64,000 bases of DNA, from NCBI RefSeq assembly GCF_002217945.1, contig NZ_BCMG01000004.1, positions 186,001-250,000 of the forward strand, read 5' to 3'. Of this stretch, positions 19,352 to 28,846 are shown in pieces. The notes beneath the pieces are model-generated. The model saw only the letters and a program-made list of their open reading frames with translations. It had not been told where the DNA came from and did not search any database. The first letter of the stretch is position 1. The number at the start of each line of letters is the position of its first letter. A program made the translations under genes and the position numbers. The DNA is from Secundilactobacillus silagei JCM 19001 (GTDB lineage Bacteria; Bacillota; Bacilli; Lactobacillales; Lactobacillaceae).

Positions 19352-22300
19352 ATGAATATTTTTAAGCAAAAACTAGCACGGTGTAACGCCAAAAACGAGC
19401 ATTACAAGATGTATAAGGTGGGACGCAAATGGTTATTTGCAAGCGCTTCCGTTCTGGCAATGAGTCAATTCTTACTGGTTGGCACTGCTAAAGCTGATAC
19501 GGCGGATGCAACGGCAACCGATACACCAACGACGACACAAGTCACGACGGCGAACACCGCAGCGACTAGTAGCGCGGCTACGTTGAAGACGGCACCTACT
19601 ACAAAGACGGTGCCAACGACTGATACAGTCAAGGCTAATGCGGGTGAGAAGGAAAATAATCAGACTCAGACTGACACGAAGAATGCTGCTACGAAGCAAA
19701 ACAACGCACAGCAGACACCAGCAGCCACTACAGGGGACAAAGTAACGACTGCTGTTAAGCCAAGTGCGACTCAGCAACCAACTAGGACTGACAGTCAAAA
19801 GGCACCGGTAAAGACAGCGCCAGCAACTGGCAATCAGCCGGTTACGACTGCTGACAGTACCCAAAAGTCAGCACCAAAGACTGCTGTAACAGCAACTGAT
19901 CCAAAGGTTGTGGCTACTACGACTGCAACTCAAGTAAATTCAAAAACAACAGATACAACAGATACAACTCAAAAGGCTTCAACACCTAATAATCAAAAAA
20001 CTAGTCAAGTAGTCTCAGCACCTGACCAGGCACAGCAAGTCAAATTACCAGCTGGCACTAAGATCTCAGTTGATGCGGCTGGCACCACAGTCTATGCTTT
20101 GCCAGTTAACGCCGACTTAAAGGCTGCTCAAGCAGCAATTGCTGCCAGTGGGATCAAAGGTCCAGTTGAAATTACGGTAGCTGCTGACCAAATCAGTGTG
20201 AACGTGAATACCTCGACGTATTATTACGGTGATACTCCCGCTCAAAACGCAGCTCAAAAGGGTACTGACAAACCGTTTTACAGCGGCAATGTGGGTGACA
20301 CCATTGATACCAGTAAGCTGGGGACGACGGATGCGGACCTGAAGGCCGCTTTCGCTGACCCAAGTGATCCTAAGGGCGTCTATACCGTTCAAGTCGGGAC
20401 TGACCCGCAGTTATACAACTCATTGACAGCTGCCATTGCGGCTAATCCAAAATTAGCGGCAGGCGATATTAAAGTTGTGTATTACTCAGGCGCGCACTTT
20501 GGTTATCACGATGACCAGGGCCAAGTTCAATTTCTGGATAAAAACATTATCCCATTGACAAAAGGATGGCTGATTACTCAACCCAGCAGTTTAGTTAATA
20601 CGGTTAATAACGCCCCCGCTGGTAAAATTGATATGACCGCTTTTAATAGTGCTCTGAACCGTGTCAAGCAATCTGCAAATGCTACGCTTAATAGCCGTAA
20701 AACGGCAATGGCTACCGCGCAGGCCTATATGAACTCGCTGGCCAGTTTTAAAGATGGTCAGGTCAATGCCGACTTAGTTAAATCCCAAGATGAACCGATT
20801 GGTGCCAATCCGGAAAGTTATCAAGGTCAGAATACCAGTACCGGCAATAGTTTTAAACAAGAAATGACCCTTTATGAAACTCAATTACAGGCCGTTAAGA
20901 CCTTTTTAAACTCGTATACAGCCGATAGTCAAAAGGCTAATGCGACGGGTGCTGCTTCCCAGGGCACTGCTGAGCTGCAAAATGCGCTTGCCCCGATCAG
21001 CCGGACCTTAGCTGATTTAGCATCCGGAATGACTCAGACTGACCCCTACGTTTCCGAACCCTATGTCGGTCCGCAAAATGATGGTTTAGGCGCTAATCCG
21101 ACTTTATATGATGCGATGAACGCAATTGGTGGCGGGGCCCTGGGAACCACTTTAACTTCTGATCAGGCCGCCCAAGTCAGTGCTTTGATCACGTCGTTAA
21201 ATAACGCGGCTAATGGACGGGATACGGCAGCAGCAGCGGTTGGTGCGGTAAGTGGGATCGATGCCACGTTACCAACACCGGAAGATGCCGCCCAAACTGC
21301 CAATAAAAAGGCGGTTACTGATGCTTTAAAGACCGTTAATACTGTTTTAACAGATGCTCAGGGAAGTAACTCATATGATCCTAATGCCGACGGGGACGAC
21401 AACAACGCGGCAGTGGTTTTCTATATGAAGGACTTAGCGCAAGCCGTCAACGCTGCGACGTATCCCTATTCTTTGGAACCAACTGTCGCTCCGTTGAAAG
21501 CGGATCTTGATGCACAAATTGCTAAGACGAAGACACCTGACGATTTGGCTGCTTTGAATACGGCGATGACTAACTTAACTGCGGCTCTTACTGCGGCCAA
21601 TGATAAAGTCGGTAATGATCGAACAGCGACTAATGCTCAGGCACAGGCAATTTTGAATGCGCTTGGTGCTGCTACTGTTACATTACCAGCATCGACAACA
21701 ACTGCTGAGCAAGCGTTGCAAACAGCGGTTACGAAAGCGGCTGCTGATAAGGGTACTACTCAAGAAATTAAAGATGCTATGAACATCACAATTCCAGTTG
21801 TTCAAAATATTAAGAACCAGTTAGCTACTGGGTCAACATTGCCAGCAGGAAAGACATTGCCAGCAGATAGCACGCGGACAATTACGTTTACTGTAACGGC
21901 TACTCCTGATAAAGCTGGTGAAACTGATCCAAGTAAATATACTGTAAGTTATGTTCCAGAAACACCAATTGCATCAATTACACCAACTAAATTTGACGGA
22001 TTCACGGGTGCTGTTACCAATGAAGGTGCTGTACCTGCTAACTTTGATCCTACAAAAGAAACTTTGAATGACGCTACCGTAACTTATACGGCTGAGCCAA
22101 GCAAGATTACAATTACGTATACTGATACTGACAATGATGGTGCAACAGTTGGAACGGATGGACCTCTTAGTGGTACTAATGGTCAATCAGTTACGTACAG
22201 TATTCCAAATGGTTATGAACTAGACGGTAATCCAAATCTGCCAACTACTTTTGGTATTGGTCAGGCAACGAATTATACAGTTAAGTTGAAGCACAAAAAA

Positions 22301-25300
22301 GTGAATGCTGCACCTGTAACTACGACTCGTACAATTAACGTTGTTCAAAATGCAGGGGATCCCACAGCACCAGCTTTACCAAGTGGTCAAACTCAAAAAG
22401 TTACTTGGACATCAGTTTACGATCAAGTAACTAAAGCGACTACGTATACACCAAGTGGTAACTATGATGAAATCGATCCTATGCCAGTGGCAGGTTATAC
22501 TGTTACTGTTAATGGTAATGCTACATCAATAACCAACACGTCAACTCAAACTAAGCCAACAGATCCAACTGCAGTTACGATTACGTATACTGCTAATCCA
22601 CAGTCAGTAACCATTAACTATGTAGATGAAACTGGAAACGCGGTTGGTACCGCGACAATCAGTGGTACGACTGGCAGCACCACACCGTATACTTTAACGG
22701 CACCTAATAAGTACGACCTACTAACGGGTCAGGCAACAACTGGTAATTATACCTTTAAAGCAAATGGTAATACGCCAATTACAGTGACGGTTTCTGATCA
22801 TCACGATATGGGAACTATGACGACGACGGCAACTATCAATCAAACTGGGTTGCCAACGGCGGCAACTACGCCGGTAACAGTTACTTGGAACACCGATACA
22901 GATCAGGTTACGGGTAAGACAACGTACACGCCAGCCAGTGATTTGACTGTAGATAGTCCAACAGTTGAGGGCTATACGCCAGCAACCAACACGGTTACGG
23001 TGTCAACGCCAACAGATGGCACGAAGCCAACGGATCAAACCATTAACTTGGCATACACTCCAGCTACGCAAACCAATACCATTAACTACGTTGATGGTTC
23101 CGGTAAAGTGGTTGGGACAGCGACAATCACTGGTAAGACTGGCAGCAGCACACCGTATACTTTAACGGCACCAAATAAGTACGATCTGCCAACGGGGCAG
23201 GCCACGACTGGTAACTATACCTTTAAGGCTAAAGATAATACGCCAATTACAGTGACAGTTTCTGATCATCACGATAAAGGAACTATGACAACGACGGCAA
23301 CCATCAATCAAACAGGGCTACCAACGGCGGCAACTAAGCCGGTAACAGTTACTTGGAACACCGATACAGATCAGGTTACGGGTAAGACAACGTACACGCC
23401 AGCCAGTGATTTGACGGTTAACAGTCCGAAAGTCGACGGCTATACACCAGCGACCAACACGGTTACGGTGCCAACCCCAACAACTGGCACAAAGCCAACG
23501 GATCAAACCATTGACTTGAATTACACTCCGAATGTGCAAACTACCACTATTAATTATGTAGATGGAACTGGAAAAGTGATCGGCACTACTACGATTAGTG
23601 GTACGACTGACAACAGCACACCGTATACTTTAACGGTACCAGCTAATTACGATTTATCACCTAATCAGGAACCGACTGGCAGTTATTTCTTTGAAGCTAG
23701 TGGCAATACACCAATTACAATTCATATTCAGGATCATTATGACATCGTGGGCGCAACAAAGACTACACGGACGATTAAGTATCAGTTAGCATCGGGCACC
23801 ACGCTTGCTCCGGGGCTAACAATGCCAACTTCTGATGTACAAACTATTACGTACATGGTTGAACGTAGCGAAGTAACAGGTGAAAATGTTTACACGCCTT
23901 ATGGTGGCTACGCTAAGGTTGACATTCCAACTCTCCAAGGCTATACCGCTTCACAAACTGGCACCATTCCTGAAGACTGGCCAATGGTTTCAGGTGATAA
24001 GCCGAAAGATGCTGCTCCAATTACCATAACGTATACTGGTAAATCTGTTACTGCTCCGGACACACTTACGATTCCTTCCAATAAAGGCAACCAGACGCCA
24101 GCTCCGGGGACTGTGACCGGTAAAACGGGTGATCATATTAACGTCAATGTGCCAACAGTAACTGGCTACACACCTGATAAGACAACGGTTCCTGCTACCG
24201 TTAATGCTAACGGCACAATCACGCTTGATGGACCAAGTGCAAAAACTGGTGATAAAGGTTATGTCACATATACAGCTAATCCACAAAGCATCCAGGTTAA
24301 CTTCGTTGATCAAGATGGGAAGGCTATAGGCGGTGAAAATGGAACAGTAACATTAAGCGGTGTTTCCGATGGAGCCGTAGATTACACACCGGTCTTTAAA
24401 GAACAGCAAGCTCTATTAAACCAAGGTTATACTGTAACTAAAGACAGTAACAAAGGTAAACATGGATTAGATACGGCTACCAAGACATTTACTGACTATG
24501 GTGAAGTGCCAACATACACTGTTCAATTAACAACACCTCAACCAGTTAGCAAGGAACAAGTTAATACAGACGTTCCAACCGCTAATGAATACACGGTCAA
24601 CTATATGACCCCAATTGGTACAGTTGCTGGTAGTACTACAGTAGATGGTAATCCTGGCAGTAGTTTCGATTTGACCAAGAAAGTTCCTAATGGATTTGTC
24701 TTAACTCCAGGTCAAAAGACTATTGAAGTTACAATTCCTAAGGGGCAAGATCCAACCAAGCCATTAACGTTCAATGTTACTTGGCCAGCTGGTCAGGTTG
24801 GTGCTCCACAGCAATCACGAGCCAAGACCAATCCTGATGAACCTAGTGCAAATCAATACACGATTAACTTCACAACACCAGATGGTCGAGTGGTTGGTAC
24901 TACGACAGTTGTCGGTAATCCTGGTAGCAATTTCGATGTTACCAACAAGGTTCCAAATGGGTTTGTACCAGTTACGGCTAACGACGATAAGGGCACGATT
25001 GCAGCTAATCAAGATTCTAAGAACCCAATTGTTGTCAATGTTAAGTCGCCAACAAGTACTGATACGCAACACGATACCGGTCAGCCAGTTGGGCCAGCTA
25101 ATCCAACAAATACAACGCAACCAACAGCTGGACCTGGCAGCGACATTAAATCAAACGGTACCCAACCTGGCGCAGCTGTTATCGCGCAACCTGGTAAGAC
25201 AACTAAAGGCGAGTCAACTGGTTCGCAACCAGGTGTAGCGGTCAAACCTAAGAAAAAGAATGTCGATTCTAGTCCAGTATCAACGCAGGGTAAGAGTAAT

Positions 25301-25675
25301 CCGTCAAACAATGGCGAGACAACAGCCTTGAATGCTGGTGAAGCAGTTTCAGGCAAGTCCGCTGCAGGGCAAGGTACAGCTGATGCTTATGCAGTAACCA
25401 CTGCCAACGGTAGCAGTCAAGCCGCTGTTCAGGGTCAACAAGCTGCTGCTCAGCAAACTGTTGCTCAAAGTCAGCAACAAGCCGCTGCTCAAAGCCAAGG
25501 TCAGACTCAGGTTAATGGTAATAACCAAGGTCAAAACCAAAGTGCTAATAAAGGACAATTGCCACAAACCAATGAATCACAATCAAGCGTAATGGCGACA
25601 ATCGGATTAGGATTGCTCAGCCTGCTCAGTGTATTTGGTTTAGGTAAGAAACGTCGCAAGTCTGACGATCAATAA
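19352..25675 (+). CDS. Large sortase-anchored MucBP-like adhesin
   Basis: This is a secreted, wall-anchored protein of 2107 aa. The N-terminus has a KxYKxGKxW-type signal (YKMYKVGRKWLFASAS) cleaved near AKAD. Residues about 50-230 are a Thr/Ala/Lys/Gln-rich low-complexity stretch. Residues about 230-780 are a mixed alpha/beta region of unknown fold. MucBP-like modules follow (motif INYVD.TGK.VGT), including three units of exactly 156 residues starting near 1087, 1243 and 1399. Three further divergent modules of about 80-100 residues follow, then a Pro/Gly stalk, a Gln/Ala/Asn-rich region and the sortase signal LPQTN at 2070-2074 with a hydrophobic helix and KKRRK tail. The likely role is binding to mucus or plant/host glycans (family inference). 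I start at ATG 19352 (GGGGGA upstream) rather than ATG 19337. Confidence 0.93.
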   Translation: MNIFKQKLARCNAKNEHYKMYKVGRKWLFASASVLAMSQFLLVGTAKADTADATATDTPTTTQVTTANTAATSSAATLKTAPTTKTVPTTDTVKANAGEKENNQTQTDTKNAATKQNNAQQTPAATTGDKVTTAVKPSATQQPTRTDSQKAPVKTAPATGNQPVTTADSTQKSAPKTAVTATDPKVVATTTATQVNSKTTDTTDTTQKASTPNNQKTSQVVSAPDQAQQVKLPAGTKISVDAAGTTVYALPVNADLKAAQAAIAASGIKGPVEITVAADQISVNVNTSTYYYGDTPAQNAAQKGTDKPFYSGNVGDTIDTSKLGTTDADLKAAFADPSDPKGVYTVQVGTDPQLYNSLTAAIAANPKLAAGDIKVVYYSGAHFGYHDDQGQVQFLDKNIIPLTKGWLITQPSSLVNTVNNAPAGKIDMTAFNSALNRVKQSANATLNSRKTAMATAQAYMNSLASFKDGQVNADLVKSQDEPIGANPESYQGQNTSTGNSFKQEMTLYETQLQAVKTFLNSYTADSQKANATGAASQGTAELQNALAPISRTLADLASGMTQTDPYVSEPYVGPQNDGLGANPTLYDAMNAIGGGALGTTLTSDQAAQVSALITSLNNAANGRDTAAAAVGAVSGIDATLPTPEDAAQTANKKAVTDALKTVNTVLTDAQGSNSYDPNADGDDNNAAVVFYMKDLAQAVNAATYPYSLEPTVAPLKADLDAQIAKTKTPDDLAALNTAMTNLTAALTAANDKVGNDRTATNAQAQAILNALGAATVTLPASTTTAEQALQTAVTKAAADKGTTQEIKDAMNITIPVVQNIKNQLATGSTLPAGKTLPADSTRTITFTVTATPDKAGETDPSKYTVSYVPETPIASITPTKFDGFTGAVTNEGAVPANFDPTKETLNDATVTYTAEPSKITITYTDTDNDGATVGTDGPLSGTNGQSVTYSIPNGYELDGNPNLPTTFGIGQATNYTVKLKHKKVNAAPVTTTRTINVVQNAGDPTAPALPSGQTQKVTWTSVYDQVTKATTYTPSGNYDEIDPMPVAGYTVTVNGNATSITNTSTQTKPTDPTAVTITYTANPQSVTINYVDETGNAVGTATISGTTGSTTPYTLTAPNKYDLLTGQATTGNYTFKANGNTPITVTVSDHHDMGTMTTTATINQTGLPTAATTPVTVTWNTDTDQVTGKTTYTPASDLTVDSPTVEGYTPATNTVTVSTPTDGTKPTDQTINLAYTPATQTNTINYVDGSGKVVGTATITGKTGSSTPYTLTAPNKYDLPTGQATTGNYTFKAKDNTPITVTVSDHHDKGTMTTTATINQTGLPTAATKPVTVTWNTDTDQVTGKTTYTPASDLTVNSPKVDGYTPATNTVTVPTPTTGTKPTDQTIDLNYTPNVQTTTINYVDGTGKVIGTTTISGTTDNSTPYTLTVPANYDLSPNQEPTGSYFFEASGNTPITIHIQDHYDIVGATKTTRTIKYQLASGTTLAPGLTMPTSDVQTITYMVERSEVTGENVYTPYGGYAKVDIPTLQGYTASQTGTIPEDWPMVSGDKPKDAAPITITYTGKSVTAPDTLTIPSNKGNQTPAPGTVTGKTGDHINVNVPTVTGYTPDKTTVPATVNANGTITLDGPSAKTGDKGYVTYTANPQSIQVNFVDQDGKAIGGENGTVTLSGVSDGAVDYTPVFKEQQALLNQGYTVTKDSNKGKHGLDTATKTFTDYGEVPTYTVQLTTPQPVSKEQVNTDVPTANEYTVNYMTPIGTVAGSTTVDGNPGSSFDLTKKVPNGFVLTPGQKTIEVTIPKGQDPTKPLTFNVTWPAGQVGAPQQSRAKTNPDEPSANQYTINFTTPDGRVVGTTTVVGNPGSNFDVTNKVPNGFVPVTANDDKGTIAANQDSKNPIVVNVKSPTSTDTQHDTGQPVGPANPTNTTQPTAGPGSDIKSNGTQPGAAVIAQPGKTTKGESTGSQPGVAVKPKKKNVDSSPVSTQGKSNPSNNGETTALNAGEAVSGKSAAGQGTADAYAVTTANGSSQAAVQGQQAAAQQTVAQSQQQAAAQSQGQTQVNGNNQGQNQSANKGQLPQTNESQSSVMATIGLGLLSLLSVFGLGKKRRKSDDQ
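22610..24013 (+). repeat. Three in-frame 468-bp repeats in the adhesin
   Basis: Units start at 22610, 23078 and 23546, spaced exactly 468 bp (156 codons). Units 1 and 2 are nearly identical over long stretches, for example the block encoding TTATINQTGLPTAAT and the block encoding TGKTTYTPASDLTV. The third diverges after its first third. Such an array is prone to expansion or contraction by recombination. Confidence 0.9.
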
Positions 25676-25700
25676 CCGTTAAACGAGTTATACGACAAGT

Positions 25701-25746
25701 GTTACAAAACGAGGTCATCTAGTAATAGGTGACCTCGTTTTGTAAC
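25701..25746 (+). terminator. Hairpin terminator after the adhesin gene
   Basis: GTTACAAAACGAGGTCA pairs with TGACCTCGTTTTGTAAC around a 12-base loop. Confidence 0.8.
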
Positions 25747-25756
25747 TTATAGACAC

Positions 25757-25795
25757 AAAAACCGGGTCCGCTCATTATTGAGTGGACCCGGTTTA
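25757..25795. terminator. Bidirectional terminator between adhesin and usp
   Basis: AAACCGGGTCC.CTCA pairs with TGAG.GGACCCGGTTT. On the minus strand it is followed by five T, so it ends the usp transcript. Confidence 0.85.
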
Positions 25796-25810
25796 GTTAA
25801 TGGTTATTAA

Positions 25811-26296
25811 TTAAGGTTTAACACGCTTTGAAGGTTGTTTAGCTGGCTTATTTTCAAGGTCGGTCCGAACAACTAAGACATCGCTGACGGCAGTTCGGGT
25901 AACGTATTCGGTGACTGAACCGATCAAGAGACGTTCCACGGCGTTTAAACCAGTGGCACCGATCATGATCAGGTCAATGTCTAATTTCTTAGGCATGTCA
26001 CGGGCGATGATGGTCTTCGGGGCACCATATTCAATCGAGTAGTCAACGCTGCTTACGCCAGCATCTTTTGCTTGTTGAATATACTTGTCCAAGGTCTTCT
26101 TGGCAGTATCGGTAACTTCTTCAACCATGGTGGTGTCGAAGCTGGAGATGTTTTGGAATGCACGGGTGTCCACAACGTGAACTAGGTGCAGGTCAGAACC
26201 ATTCCGCTTGGCAACCGCGACCGCTTTTTCAAAAGCTAATTCGGCTTCGTAAGAACCATCAACTGGAACTAAAATATGCTTATATTGTTGTAACAT
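25811..26296 (-). CDS. Universal stress protein (UspA family)
   Basis: This is a cytoplasmic nucleotide-binding stress protein of 161 aa. The N-terminal strand HILVPVDGSYEAELAFEKA and the ATP-binding motif GATGLNAVERLLIGS (pattern Gx2Gx9GS) are both present, so it belongs to the ATP-binding Usp class. The C-terminal tail is short and basic. The role is inferred from the family: survival under stress, often linked to growth phase. It is the last gene on the minus strand of a small cluster with the membrane protein gene and the ncRNA upstream. The ATG has GAGGTGAG upstream. Confidence 0.92.
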   Translation of the reverse strand: MLQQYKHILVPVDGSYEAELAFEKAVAVAKRNGSDLHLVHVVDTRAFQNISSFDTTMVEEVTDTAKKTLDKYIQQAKDAGVSSVDYSIEYGAPKTIIARDMPKKLDIDLIMIGATGLNAVERLLIGSVTEYVTRTAVSDVLVVRTDLENKPAKQPSKRVKP

Positions 26297-26374
26297 GATG
26301 ACTCACCTCTCTTTACTGATTAACTCTATTTTACGTTATTTTGAGGTAAATAAACAGTAAAATGTAAACCGTTT

Positions 26375-26665
26375 TCATTTAAACTTCGGCAAGAAGCTGA
26401 CCAGCATCAATTGGATGGCTAAAATGTCCAGGACACCGATCAATAATGTCATGGAAATAAACACGTCGTTTTGCATGATGGTGGCGATGGCTGCCAGTAC
26501 GCCGACCACAATCAACGACCAGCCGCCAAACTTGACAATGCCTGACAAATTAGGATTTTGTTCCGGATGAAAGACTAAAAATGCCCGGTGAGTATGTTTG
26601 AGAAAGAACCCGCCAATGAAGAAGGTGAGCAAGATGTAGACGATCATTAAAATATTGATTAGCAA
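26375..26665 (-). CDS. Small membrane protein of unknown function
   Basis: This is a 96-aa protein with three predicted membrane helices (about residues 3-20, 43-60 and 68-90) and a short basic HTHRAF loop. I do not recognise the family. The start is TTG at 26665, with GGAGG 7 bp upstream. A longer frame beginning at 26728 would run through the terminator of the upstream ncRNA and is rejected. It lies 78 bp upstream of usp on the same strand and may share its transcript. Confidence 0.65.
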   Translation of the reverse strand: MLINILMIVYILLTFFIGGFFLKHTHRAFLVFHPEQNPNLSGIVKFGGWSLIVVGVLAAIATIMQNDVFISMTLLIGVLDILAIQLMLVSFLPKFK

Positions 26666-26703
26666 GAGAAATCCTCCATGGATGTTAGTTGTTTGCGAGA
26701 AAT

Positions 26704-26943
26704 AAAAAAGCTGACTCACATAGTGCAAGCCAGCCCCAAAGTGTTGCCACTTTGAAGATCTAATAGTGCCGTTAATTTGTCCGATAGGTTTTGGCCCGCT
26801 GATAAGCAGGTGGGACGGGTATATCTGCGTTCAAGCTACCAAGTGTAAAAGGCCTGCAAATCCGGCAGAGTTAACCCATGTCCCAATGTAACATTAGTTG
26901 TTCGGCAAACACGTATGTGGACAACGCGCACACCCTAGAACTC
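26704..26943 (-). ncRNA. ssrS: Probable 6S-type RNA (Lacto-usp-like)
   Basis: This minus-strand RNA of about 240 nt sits between rarA and the usp cluster. An extended -10 (TGcTAATAT, 26955-26950) gives a start near 26943. The 3' end is a terminator (GCTGGCT.GCAC / GTGAG.CAGC plus six T, near 26704). Inside, GTTGTCCAC can pair with GTGGCAAC as a closing stem. TGGGAC.TGGGT pairs with ACCCGTCCCA as an internal stem, leaving a large central bubble with a small hairpin (CCTGC...GCGGG) on its 3' side. That layout is the 6S RNA architecture. The Lacto-usp motif of lactic acid bacteria, proposed to be 6S RNA, occurs beside usp genes. 6S RNA binds sigma-A RNA polymerase. A covariance-model search would decide. 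Confidence 0.62.
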
Positions 26944-26999
26944 ACTTATATATTAGCATATTTTTGACGATTTTGCTATTTTGACTCCTGCGTAACTGA

Positions 27000-28274
27000 T
27001 TATTTTGCGTGCTGGGCTGCTCGCAGGCGGTCGTATTGCTGTGCCAGAGCGGTTTCAAACTTGCCGTTAGTTTTTGGCTCATAGTACTGCACGTTTTTAA
27101 TTTTATCCGGCAGGTATTGCTGTTTGACCCAGTCGTTTTTAAAGCTGTGGGGGTACTTGTAATCGATCCCGTGACCGAGATCCGCAGCGCCCTTATAGTG
27201 AGCGTCCTTTAAGTTTGCCGGCACGTCGCCGTAGTTGCCCGATTTGATATCGGCCATGGCGGCATCAATGGCCATGATACCGGAGTTGGACTTCGGTGAC
27301 AGGCACAGTTCGATGACCGCATCCGCCAGCGGGATCCGAGCTTCTGGGAAGCCCAGCCGCTGTGCCGCGGTGACGGCTTCAACCACCCGGGCCGCTGCCG
27401 GCGGATTAGCTAGCCCGATATCTTCGTAGGCAATTACCGTTAACCGCCGGGCAATGGTGGGCAAGTCCCCAGCCGTTACCAGCCGAGCGAGATAGTGCAG
27501 GGCCGCGTCCGTGTCACTGCCACGAATCGACTTTTGAAAGGCGGAGATGACGTCGTAGTGGGCATCACCGTCCTTATCATGGCTAAAGGCCTTTTTTTGC
27601 AGGCACTCTTCGATGATCGGCAAGGTGAGGTGAATGGTCCCATCGGTTGCGTCCGTGGACTTAGCCGCGAGTTCTAGGCCGTTCAGGGCACTTCTGAGGT
27701 CACCGTTAGTGGCGGTAGCTAACAAATTCTTCGCTGTTGGGCCTAACTCGATCTGCTGGTTACCCAGGCCGTTTTCCTTATCGGCTAGTGCCCGGTCAAT
27801 TGCCGTGCGGATATCGTCTGGCATCAGCGGTTTGACTTCGAAAATCTGGGTCCGGCTGCGAATCGCCGGGGTCACGCTAATATAGGGATTTTCGGTAGTG
27901 GCGCCGATAAGCACGATCCGGCCGTTTTCCAAGTGGGGGAGCAGAAAATCCTGTTTGACCTTATCCAGCCGGTGGATTTCGTCTAGTAATAGGATCACGG
28001 TACCGCTCATCTTGGCTTCCTCAGCGACGATCTGCAGATCCTTTTTAGTATCCGTAGCGGCGTTGAGTTTGCGAAATGCGTACTTAGTGGAGCCGGCAAT
28101 CGCACTGGCGATACTGGTTTTACCGGTGCCCGGGGGACCGTAGAGAATCATTGACGACAGCATCTTAGCTTTGACCATCCGAGAAATAATCTTCCCCGGG
28201 CCAACCAGATGTTGCTGTCCGACCACGTCTTCAAGTCGCTGTGGTCGCATGCGATAAGCTAAAGGTTGTGGCAT
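27000..28274 (-). CDS. rarA: Replication-associated recombination ATPase RarA
   Basis: This is an AAA+ ATPase of 424 aa acting at stalled replication forks (MgsA/RarA/WRNIP1 family). Walker A GPPGTGKT is at residues 46-53, followed by Walker B LLLDEIHRLDK and the sensor/arginine region ATTENPYISVTPAIRSR. The C-terminal helical part with YEDIGLANPPAA and the end RGSDTDAALHYLARL are family landmarks. It is transcribed alone; the downstream neighbour on the same strand is the 6S-type RNA, and the gap to it is short. The ATG is at 28274. Confidence 0.95.
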   Translation of the reverse strand: MPQPLAYRMRPQRLEDVVGQQHLVGPGKIISRMVKAKMLSSMILYGPPGTGKTSIASAIAGSTKYAFRKLNAATDTKKDLQIVAEEAKMSGTVILLLDEIHRLDKVKQDFLLPHLENGRIVLIGATTENPYISVTPAIRSRTQIFEVKPLMPDDIRTAIDRALADKENGLGNQQIELGPTAKNLLATATNGDLRSALNGLELAAKSTDATDGTIHLTLPIIEECLQKKAFSHDKDGDAHYDVISAFQKSIRGSDTDAALHYLARLVTAGDLPTIARRLTVIAYEDIGLANPPAAARVVEAVTAAQRLGFPEARIPLADAVIELCLSPKSNSGIMAIDAAMADIKSGNYGDVPANLKDAHYKGAADLGHGIDYKYPHSFKNDWVKQQYLPDKIKNVQYYEPKTNGKFETALAQQYDRLRAAQHAK

Positions 28275-28295
28275 AGTTTGACTTCTTTCAATAAT

Positions 28296-28763
28296 TTAAA
28301 GGCCAAGGTGGTGTTTCATCTTCGTCCAGAACGTGGGCTGTTCTTTGGCTGTTGGCTGCGTTGGTGCAGGCTGCTTGTCAGCCCGGTCTTCCACCTTGAT
28401 GGGATACTGGTTGATGGCGGTCTTGGAGATCACCACCAGTCCCGAATCGGTGGGCTTACCACCGTAGAAATCGTCTTGGACGATGGTGAACGCCCGCTGC
28501 AATTGACCGGCAATTTGAATGTATGGCTTTAAGGCTTCCATTCCCGTGTGACCGTTAAAGATCACCTGGTAGTCTGGATGCGCCTTGAGTTCAGTCTGAA
28601 ATTCGGTTTGGTACTCGGCATGCTGTAGCTGTTTGATGGACATCAGTAAGTCAACCCGTTCACGAAACGTGCCCAGATAAGTGCGCTGTTCATCTGGGTG
28701 TAATTTGGGTGGCCCATACATGGCGTTATCCAAGTGAGACGTCATTTGGTCCTTGTCTGGCAT
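28296..28763 (-). CDS. YueI family protein (DUF1694)
   Basis: This is a 155-aa soluble protein. The segment YLGTFRERVDLLMSIKQL near the N-terminus and the central helix-rich part fit the YueI/DUF1694 family. The C-terminus is a Pro/Gln/Thr-rich tail ending in a short amphipathic segment (FWTKMKHHLGL), which may touch the membrane. The function is unknown. It is 21 bp upstream of rarA on the same strand, probably in one operon. Confidence 0.8.
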   Translation of the reverse strand: MPDKDQMTSHLDNAMYGPPKLHPDEQRTYLGTFRERVDLLMSIKQLQHAEYQTEFQTELKAHPDYQVIFNGHTGMEALKPYIQIAGQLQRAFTIVQDDFYGGKPTDSGLVVISKTAINQYPIKVEDRADKQPAPTQPTAKEQPTFWTKMKHHLGL

Positions 28764-28846
28764 TGCGTAACACCCACTTTCTTTAAGAGTAAGACTATTG
28801 TAACATGACTGTATGGACAGTAAGCAGGAAGAACGGGGGAAAAATC

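Noticed and set aside
19438-19451. cre-like sequence (TGCAAGCGCTTCCG) at the start of the adhesin gene
   Set aside because: It encodes the FASAS residues that are usual in this signal-peptide class, so the match is explained by coding constraint.
26666-26728. Longer N-terminus for the small membrane protein
   Set aside because: It would run through the terminator of the ncRNA, and the GGAGG placed for the TTG at 26665 is much better.
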